Assembly (NCBI GenBank): GCA_001931875.2
Contig: MSJH02000807.1
Location: 124,001-188,000 of the forward strand
Direction of reading: 5' to 3'
DNA length: 64,000 nt
Origin: Byssochlamys sp. IMV 00236
Taxonomy: Eukaryota; Ascomycota; Eurotiomycetes; Eurotiales; Thermoascaceae
The position numbers and the translations under genes were made by a program. Positions 56,953 to 64,000 of the stretch are shown here, in pieces; position 1 is the first letter of the stretch, and every line of letters begins with the position of its first letter. The notes beneath the pieces were generated by a model that saw nothing but the letters and a program-made list of their open reading frames with translations, was not told the origin of the DNA and searched no databases.

Positions 56953-57996
56953 ATGAATACAATTAGACCACTCCAGAGCCTAGCAGGCGTCGCTCGCCGG
57001 AGTCTCCTCCAGCCAGGGTTGTCGCGAACCTTCTCGAGCTGCGTGCCGTCGCTATCCAGCGTTCTTCCGCCGCGGGGCTGGACACCCACGCCGTTCGTTA
57101 CTGAGACAGTGGTAGGTTTAAGAGCTCTATCCTCGCTCGATAGCTGATGAATAAATCACTGACTGGTCTCTTTTAGGGAGGTGGCTGGCACACATGTACG
57201 CGTCCCGACCGGACTCTTTTCATTTCAGTATCGAAGTAGGAGTCGAAGCAATGCTGACTCGTACCAGATGATATCTTTTCGCGTCTGTTGAAGGTGAGTA
57301 CAGCTGAATCTTGGCACATTATCGTACTCGATGAAGAGACCTGACTTCTCGGCGTCTTCAGGAGCGCATAATCTGTCTCAATGGCCAAGTCGACGAGACG
57401 CTTTCCGCCTCGATCGTAGCGCAGCTCCTGTTCTTGGAAGCTGATAATCCCGAGAAACCGATTCACTTGTACATCAACTCGCCTGGAGGCTCTGTGACAG
57501 CTGGTTCGTACAACTCCTATCGCCCGTGGCTACAATGATTCGGATAACTGACGGCTGGCTGCTGGCTGTAGGACTCGCGATTTACGACACAATGACCTAC
57601 ATTGCTTCTCCCGTTAGTACTATCTGCGTCGGACAGGCCGCATCGATGGGTTCTCTTCTCCTCTGCGGTGGCCATCCTGGAAAGCGATACTGTCTTCCTC
57701 ACTCCTCGATTATGATTCACCAGCCATCGGGCGGATACTTCGGACAGGCGAGCGATATCGCAATCCACGCAAAGGAAATCCTTCGGGTTAGGAGCCAACT
57801 GAATAAGATTTACAAACGACACTTGACAGGAAAGAAAGAGCTGTCGCTCGACGAGATCGAGAAGCTGATGGAGCGTGACTACTTCATGGGTGCAAACGAA
57901 GCCCTCGAAATGGGTATCGTAGACGAGATCTTAGACCGGAGAATCAAGCCCAAGAATGAAGGTGGAGAAGATGACACGAAGACCCCGGTTTCATAG
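56953..57996 (+). CDS. clpP: Mitochondrial ATP-dependent Clp protease proteolytic subunit
   Basis: Five exons: 56953-57111, 57177-57195, 57268-57293, 57362-57503, 57572-57996, giving 256 residues. ClpP forms the tetradecameric serine protease chamber that, with ClpX, degrades proteins in the mitochondrial matrix. The first 50 residues are a presequence ([20 protein letters not shown]). The family reads in order: [57 protein letters not shown] with the catalytic Ser in [25 protein letters not shown] with the catalytic His in MIHQP, and [18 protein letters not shown] before the end. The Asp of the triad lies in the DYFMGANEA helix region. Exons 2 and 3 are only 19 and 26 bases. Yeast lacks ClpP but many filamentous fungi have it. 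Confidence 0.95.
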
Positions 57997-58350
57997 AAAG
58001 TGGTCCGGGACGTGGTGCTTTTTTTCTAGGATGAGGTGAAACCTGTACAATATAATGACCAGTCATGCCTATCAACCCCAGGGGCTGCGATCCTCTATAA
58101 CCAGATCTAACGTGCTTTCCGGCCTACATAGCCACTTCTTCCTGGCTTGATCAGTATTGAATGCACACAACGAGATAGCTGCCTCGAGAGGTGCTCGTTT
58201 ATTAGCCGTCCAATTGGCCATTCATCTGCATAATCCGAAGAGACGAACGTAGAGAAGGTTAGATTGCATGTACAAACATCCGTGAGTATTCCCTCCATTT
58301 TAAACGCCGTGTATGCGAGAGTCCCAAAAATAAAAAAGTAAAAACAATAG
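57997..58350. other. Convergent 3' spacer, no gene seen
   Basis: Between the ends of the ClpP gene (plus) and the Dsc4 gene (minus). Confidence 0.6.
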
Positions 58351-59421
58351 TTACCCGTACACCCGCGCAACGCGCCCATCCGACCCGACTTCGAGGCCGA
58401 ATCTTTCTCCAAGGAATCTAGTCGACTCAGTGTAAGGCGCGTTCCCAGATGCCCGTGCATACATCAAGGCTGGAGTGTAACGCCATTGGTCCAAGATGGT
58501 ACTGAAAACGCTCATATCCATGATCACCGCTTCTCCAGACATGAAAGCATCCAAAGGATGATTGTCTTTCAGCTGCTCGCTATAAGGACCTTCAGCAGGG
58601 TCCGCTAGTAGTTGTGCCCTTTCTGGACTATCAGCTGTACCATAGCGTGTACCACCAGGACTGGGCTCATAGTCGTTGGGTGATTCTGCAGGCGATTCCG
58701 CGGGGTCTTCTACATCGTCACGTCGTAACACCCCTCTCTCCTCCGCATCATGATCCTGACTCCTCCTGGGTTGCCGCTGCGTCGCTCTTTTAGATGCTGT
58801 TTTCACACGCTCTAATATGAGACCAAGCATGAGAATATGCAATGCGATGACTAGAAAATCGAATGCCACGAGTCGTAATTTGTACACAGGACCCTTCTGG
58901 CCGATGAAGTCGATGAACAGCCCCCCATGTAAATAGCCCCTAGTCGATTCGCCAGCCTCAGGTCGTGCAGAGAGCAGGTGTACTAAAATGCAGAATAGGT
59001 TGCTGATGAATATGGCTCCAACGAACGGCTGGTTCCTCGTTGGCTCAAAGGGAGGTGCTTTGGGAGTGAAGAAGATAAGCTGAACAATGGCGCGAACGGC
59101 GAACAAAATGATAGAACAACTATATGACGAAAGATGATCTTATCAGCAAAGGCATATGCTCGTACATTTAAGCGCAGATGGATAGACCCACTCCATATAG
59201 TATAGAGCGGAAAGCTCGCAATAGATCATGATATCGAGATCGCGCAGCAAGCGGTCGATGAAGGCCACCTTCGCTGTTGCCTGCGCTTTCTTTGTAGCCT
59301 CATGACGGGCTGCATTTGCTTGTTGACTGATGAGACCATGGTCAGGACCGTCGCTTTCGTTCGGTACGTTCGAGACGTCAGCGATGTATTCTGCATCTCG
59401 GAAGGCATCTGGAGTTGTCAT
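58351..59421 (-). CDS. dscD: DSC E3 ubiquitin ligase complex subunit 4 (DUF1746 protein)
   Basis: Two exons, 59421-59192 and 59119-58351, joined at a phase-2 intron of 72 bases; 332 residues. Dsc4 is one of the Golgi DSC complex membrane subunits that mediate ubiquitin-dependent SREBP activation in aspergilli and fission yeast. The DUF1746 core begins with KVAFIDRLLRDLDIMIYCEL, crosses the splice at YYMDCSIILFAVRAIVQLIF, then FTPKAPPFEPTRNQPFVGAI, a second helix FISNLFCILVHLL and a third (VAFDFLVIALHILMLGLIL). The C-terminal half is acidic and disordered (DAEERGVLRRDDVEDPAES), ending with GLEVGSDGRVARVYG. The splice used restores the YYMDCS motif expected for the family, which fixes the intron. 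Identification as Dsc4 is from domain type. Confidence 0.88.
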
Positions 59422-61504
59422 AGAGGGGTCATGGGTGAAGACTAGGAAAAAAACGAAGAGATGAAACGCTCAAGGCCACAATAGCTGGTCTGGTTACAGC
59501 TGACAGCAAAACGGTGATAATCGACAGCGACGATGATCGATCTAGCAGCGTCGTGCCTCCGTGTCAGGCGTATTGGTGATCGGCGGATTTTCCTCGGGCC
59601 GACACGCCAAGCCCCAGGCTTCCCCGGACTTATCACCAGAAGCATTAACCATCGTCACCAGTGATTGCGGAAACATATTCATTTTCCCGCGCTTCTGGTG
59701 GCCTGTCTACCTAGGTATATATTGGCCTTCGTCGTGAACTCTATCCGGTGCTCTCTTGGACCCACAAGCACCCACTCATCCAAGTCATCAAGTTCCATAC
59801 TTAGTCAACTACTTCCTAAGCGTACAAAGAATCTAGCTAGATACTGGTGATATAGTAGGACTTATCTACTTCCCTAAAAACAATTGCTATATAACGTTTC
59901 TATATATCTATTGGTTTACATTTCGTCGTGGGATCCGCCTCTGTCCTGAATCTACAAACTTTCATCGAGCCCAGAAGTACAGCAGAAGGTACCACAAACT
60001 ACATGACAAGAGTTCCACACTCTCTGTCCTGGTTAGACTATCACATCATTGACTAGCTCGGCCAGTCCTAGAAATCAAGTTATGTATTCTGAAGGTACGT
60101 ATTTCACATGTGTTTTCTAGTGTGTATTAACACTAATACCTCAACTGGTTAGTCTACAAATCATGCAACTTGAGTAACGAAGGTTAGTTGACTGATGAGC
60201 CATTATGTCTTGGGCCCAGAAGACGCATTCTGCACGACTTCGGCCATTGGATGACTGAATACCGGACCAAAGCTGCCGAAGTCAGTAATCTTATGGCCCA
60301 AAGAGCTGAGCCAGAAAGAAGAGTCTCCTTGCAAGCCTTCAGAGGGCCTAAGACTGAATGGAAGACAACCGCACAAGCGACAACCATTCTGGAATTATTC
60401 CTATCTTGTCCTCCTATCTATCAAGCAGAATCATCTTTCGGTGATATATGGTAGCATTTTAGAGCTCTGGATATTGTTCTGGTGAAACTCTTTCCATCTG
60501 TGACTTGGACGAACTCGGATTAAATTCAAGCATGCACACCAAAGCGGCTCCCTCATGCAAATCAAACACCGAATAAGACCTGGTATAGATAGCCTCGATG
60601 GAATTGTGGGTGGCCCCTTTGTGGAATCTCACAACAGAGAATATATTGGGGGTGCATCGGTCCAGGCAGGTTCGGGAAGGTATATGCGGTACGCCGATAG
60701 TCGGTTGATGAAGATGAAGACGGCAGTGTGGTTGGATTCTTCCAACCTGGTGAAGCAAGGATCAGACTTGGGCGACATGCGCTTGCCTAGATCATCTCGC
60801 TGACAGAGAATGGATGGTGGTTTAGACGGAAATGGTATAACAAATCTAGTATCTGAAAATAGCCCCAGTCAAGCTTTCATGAAAGGTGCGATTATGATGT
60901 ATCTAGCATTTATCATATGATGAGGGATATAAACGGCTACATATTAATCATTAGAGAAACAAGGATATCTACTTCCAATTCATGCGTGTTGCGAGATATT
61001 AATTCCGCCATTAATTATTTTTGACCAGTCTGCTCCCTACCAGAACAATAATGAATGCGCCAGGAGACAGCCACTGCCGTTGAAGCTTTGTGGGACGCCA
61101 AGCCATCGGGGCTTCTAGTGCTGTTTCTTTTCTTCCGTTCACCGAAGAGCTACAGTACCGATGCATCCCAGCTCGGATCGACGGTAAACCGGAGAAAGTG
61201 ACTGCCAACTGTATCTGACTATTACTCTGAACCTTGGTACGGAACAAGAATCACGGCACTTTGCATTGACCGGTGGAGAGACCGAGAGACTCAAAGAAAA
61301 AGAGGAAAAAAAAAGCGCACCCAGTCGGGACTCATAAGCAAAGCAACGGCATCAAGAGCTTCCCAGGGACCTCGGGAACATCGAGAACCGCCAGACCTGA
61401 CACCAGCCGGCCGAACCAGGAGTAGAGACCGTCTTATAGAGGAGAGCTTCGCTTGCTTTGCTTTGCTTGCTTTGCTTTCTTGATCCCCCATCCCATTCCT
61501 CCAC
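59422..61504. other. 2.1 kb intergenic, AT-rich, no gene recognised
   Basis: Between the Dsc4 start (minus) and the pyrophosphatase start (plus). Short frames exist on both strands (for example 60188-60454 plus, 60459-60758 minus) with no recognisable domain. The right end has the pyrimidine-rich repeat at 61447-61480. Confidence 0.55.
61447..61480. repeat. GCTTTGCTTGCTTTG simple repeat in leader of pyrophosphatase gene
   Basis: Alternating CTTGCTTTG and CTTTG units in a T/C/G-only stretch 25 to 58 bases before the first ATG. Probably within the 5' leader or the core promoter. Confidence 0.6.
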
Positions 61505-62957
61505 ATGTCCGCCGCTGCCAGCTCTGGCTCGATACGATTGGCATTGGCTTTGCGACGAGCTCCCTTGACCCGACCGTGTTGGTTGTCCTCCCGCTGCGTG
61601 TCCACCGCCTTCGCTCGCACATCAGCAACGCTGGCTCCCCCCACCACGCCCACCGCTCGCCCCTCCCCCTCCCTCTCCTCCTCTTCTCCCCTCTCTCCCT
61701 CCTTCTCTCTCTCTTCAACTCGTAACCGCGCTGCTCTTCTGTCGAGACACTTCGCGTCGTCAGAATCACCCAAAATGTCGTACACCGTCCGCAAGGTTGG
61801 CCAGCCGCACACGCTGGACTACCGTGTCTACATCGAGAAGGATGGAGTCCCAGTCTCGCCCTTCCACGACATCCCTCTCTATGCCAACGAGCAGCAGACT
61901 GTCCTCAACATGATTGTCGAGATCCCTCGCTGGACCAACGCCAAGCAGGAGGTACGGATTGCCCCGACACGATTCTCCCGCCATGGACGATGCATCGGTG
62001 TCCGATGTTTTCCCGGAGTCGAATATGGGTGCTAATAACTCGGTCTAGATCTCCAAGGAGGAGTTCCTCAACCCTATCAAGCAGGACACCAAGAAGGGCA
62101 AGCTTCGTTACGTTCGTAACTGCTTCCCCCACAAGGGTTACCTGTGGAACTACGGTGCCTTCCCTCGCGTAAGTGCCCCGCGGTCACTTTTGTTTTTCTT
62201 CTTCCTTGTTAATTTTTTTCGACATACAATAAATCCTGTAATGTCTGATACTGATGCTATTTCTTGATAGACCTGGGAAGACCCCAACGTTGTTCACCCT
62301 GAGACCAAGGCCAAGGGTGACAACGACCCATTGGACGTCTGTGAGATCGGTGAGTTGGTTGGCTACACCGGTCAGGTCAAGCAGGTCAAGGTCCTCGGTG
62401 TCATGGCCCTTCTGGACGAGGAGGAGACCGACTGGAAGATCATCGTCATCGATATCAACGACCCTCTTGCTCCCAAGCTGAACGACGTTGAGGACGTCGA
62501 GCGTCACCTCCCCGGTCTGCTCCGTGCCACCAACGAGTGGTTCCGTATCTACAAGATTCCCGACGGAAAGCCCGAGAACCAGTTCGCCTTCTCCGGCGAG
62601 TGCAAGAACAAGAAGTTCGTCTTACCATGTCTTCATTTCACCTCCATTACAAGACTAACGGCTATGTTTCCAGGTATGCCACTGAGGTCATCCGCGAATG
62701 CGCCGATGCTTGGGAGAAACTCATCACTGGCAAGACCCCCCGCGGCGAGATCAGCCTGTAAGTTGCTTATTGATAGCCAAAACAATCATCGTCATCATGC
62801 TAATTTCTACAACAGGGCCAACGTCACCAACGAGAGCTCTCCCGACCGTGTTGACCAGAGCAAGCTTGCCAGCATCCCCAAGGGCGAGAACCTTGCCCCG
62901 GCCCCTATTGATGGCAGCGTTGACAAGTGGTTCTTCATCTCTGGTGCTGCCGTCTAA
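61505..62957 (+). CDS. ipp1: Inorganic pyrophosphatase, with mitochondrial and cytosolic start options
   Basis: Five exons: 61505-61951, 62049-62168, 62271-62614, 62674-62757, 62816-62957, giving 378 residues from the first ATG. The enzyme hydrolyses pyrophosphate to two phosphates. Family motifs: [51 protein letters not shown] (across intron 2), the metal-binding [33 protein letters not shown] and [20 protein letters not shown]. The first 90 residues precede the conserved start and are rich in Ser, Arg, Ala with no acidic residues until near residue 86, a presequence; the second ATG at 61775 (MSYTVRKV) begins the standard cytosolic form of 288 residues. Two products from one gene by leaky scanning or two transcription starts is an inference. 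Confidence 0.94.
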
Positions 62958-63631
62958 AACATTTCGAAGTTTTGCAAACTCTAAAAAAGCAATACCCATT
63001 TCTGATTATCCAAGAAGCCTAGCTCTTTCGTAATCTGTATTTCGTCTATATTGTTCTCCATAGTACATATATGAGTACGAGTTATAGGGCTCGGGAACTT
63101 GGGGAGAACGGAGGTGGAAAAAAGATATACCGTAATTGGTCATTGGCCATATGTATTTGGACCGAGTTTCCTTTCACTGTAGAAAGAAATAGGTAAGTCA
63201 CATTGGTCTAGCGTTGTAATTGGTGCGGGGAATGATAATCATTGGAAGAGCATGATTGTCGATGAAATTGCCGTCAAAAATGCGTCTTTATGGGTTTTTT
63301 GGAGTAATCTTTTATTCATGATGCTTGAACGTATAGTACAAATATTGTAGGACATGGTATGTTGTGTTTAATATGGTATCATCCTATCCGCGATACCTTG
63401 ATTTAGCCACATATTTCATCTTCATCGTTGGAACCCAGGAGTTTCATCTCGAGACCCTTGTTCTCACCGTCTTCTTCTGCGCATGGTATCGGCTTCCTCA
63501 TACACTCACTGCCATATATAGGTCCCTTCTCTCTCGAAAATCAACAGCGCTTGAACATCCTAGACGCCATATTCAAACCCAACACAAAAGAAGAGGAACT
63601 GTAGCTTCAAAGAGAGTCACAATTGACCTAC
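62958..63631. other. Convergent 3' spacer, no gene seen
   Basis: Between the ends of the pyrophosphatase gene (plus) and the mL53 gene (minus). No coding signal apart from the overlap of weak frames. Confidence 0.6.
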
Positions 63632-63952
63632 TCAGCCCTTCAGACTCTCCTCTCTCTCCACACCTCTCGCGACACGGGCGATCTCCTCAATCACATCCCC
63701 CACCTTCAACTTGCGCTTTCCGACCTCGAGCTTGATCTCCTTTCCGCCCTTGAAGCCTACCGTCATCTCGGGCAGCTGCGTCGAGTTTCGCGGCAGCTGT
63801 TTCACTTTGATGTCGATGTGTGAGGCGCTGCTGGCGGGAGCGGTAGTGGGATTCTGAATCAGAGCGAGGAGGAGACGGCACGGCCGGGAGAGAGGGGAGA
63901 AGGGGGAAAAGGTCGTGCGGAACGAGGTGATCGTTTGGAGTGGGATGGTCAT
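63632..63952 (-). CDS. mrpl44: Mitochondrial ribosomal protein mL53 (MRPL44 family)
   Basis: Single-exon frame of 106 residues from ATG at 63952, close to the right edge. The small basic protein matches the mitochondrial large-subunit protein mL53: SFRTTFSPFSPLSRPCRLLL at the N-terminus, then SHIDIKVKQLPRNSTQLPEM (beta strand with the LPR motif) and TVGFKGGKEIKLEVGKRKLK ending in EIARVARGVEREESLKG. The length and the order, a basic helix then one strand pair with KDGKE-like loop, match fungal orthologues. It acts in the mitoribosome large subunit. No intron is needed. Confidence is limited by its small size. Confidence 0.8.
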   Translation of the reverse strand: MTIPLQTITSFRTTFSPFSPLSRPCRLLLALIQNPTTAPASSASHIDIKVKQLPRNSTQLPEMTVGFKGGKEIKLEVGKRKLKVGDVIEEIARVARGVEREESLKG

Positions 63953-64000
63953 TGTGATGGTTGGTTGTTGGTTGGTGGGATCGATATGGTGGTTATGGGG

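Noticed and set aside
60184..60803. Overlapping frames on both strands in the large spacer
   Set aside because: Neither frame carries a recognisable domain, the region is AT-rich, and both strands are equally open, which is typical of chance.
1..64000. tRNA genes and CRISPR arrays
   Set aside because: No B-box-like GGTTCGANNCC with a matching A box and no evenly spaced repeat array were found by reading; a covariance-model scan would be needed to be certain about tRNAs.

Overview
The window is nuclear DNA of a filamentous ascomycete, most probably Aspergillus or a close Eurotiales relative. The signs are spliced genes with short introns (mostly 50-200 bases, GT-AG, many with a CTAAC-like branch site), 5' untranslated TATA boxes, no operons, and products typical of Aspergillus: vacuolar alpha-mannosidase, a YDR124W/hrmA-cluster-type helical-bundle protein, a DSC complex subunit and a fungal arylsulfotransferase-like protein. 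I read exon structures from the sequence by matching splice sites to reading phase; each complete spliced model below keeps one open frame to its stop.
Layout. Bases 1-14805 hold six genes on the minus strand: Ams1-type alpha-mannosidase (cut by the left edge), a disordered hypothetical protein, a Pcd1-like Nudix hydrolase, the LETM1/Mdm38 inner-membrane protein, the Gpc1 acyltransferase and the DUF2841 protein. Bases 14806-21120 are AT-rich and gene-poor, with one decayed siderophore-transporter pseudogene. Bases 21121-28573 form an accessory-looking block: sugar transporter, DUF302 protein, arylsulfotransferase-like membrane protein and a secreted SurE-like phosphatase. Bases 29245-42546 are housekeeping: cohesin Smc1, a TMEM223-like mitochondrial membrane protein, an E3-binding-domain mitochondrial protein, the APC/C activator Cdh1 and M18 aspartyl aminopeptidase. 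Bases 43265-49921 are accessory again: a cytochrome P450, two unassigned or broken reading frames, a decayed Ty3/gypsy integrase, a truncated gene and a GPI-anchored wall protein. Bases 50809-63952 return to conserved genes: p-nitrophenylphosphatase, a mitochondrial hypothetical protein, an alpha/beta hydrolase, a SnoaL-like protein, ClpP, Dsc4, inorganic pyrophosphatase and mitoribosomal mL53.
How the genes relate. There is no clear biosynthetic cluster: the P450 has no synthase, transporter or regulator beside it. A loose theme is mitochondria. Pcd1-like Nudix, LETM1, TMEM223-like, the E3-binding protein, the 52279-53592 protein, ClpP, pyrophosphatase (long form) and mL53 all have presequence-like N-termini or known mitochondrial roles. 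Several genes are arranged head to head and probably share promoters (TMEM223-like/E3-binding protein, Cdh1/aminopeptidase, GPI protein/phosphatase, SnoaL/ClpP).
Most unusual features: a GC-AG intron in the DUF2841 gene; a gene whose first coding exon appears to be only the start codon; internal exons of 19, 22, 26 and 27 bases; and an E3-binding protein with no lipoyl domain but an E2-core-like segment. I did not find a convincing undescribed multi-gene system. No tRNA, rRNA or CRISPR array was recognised.
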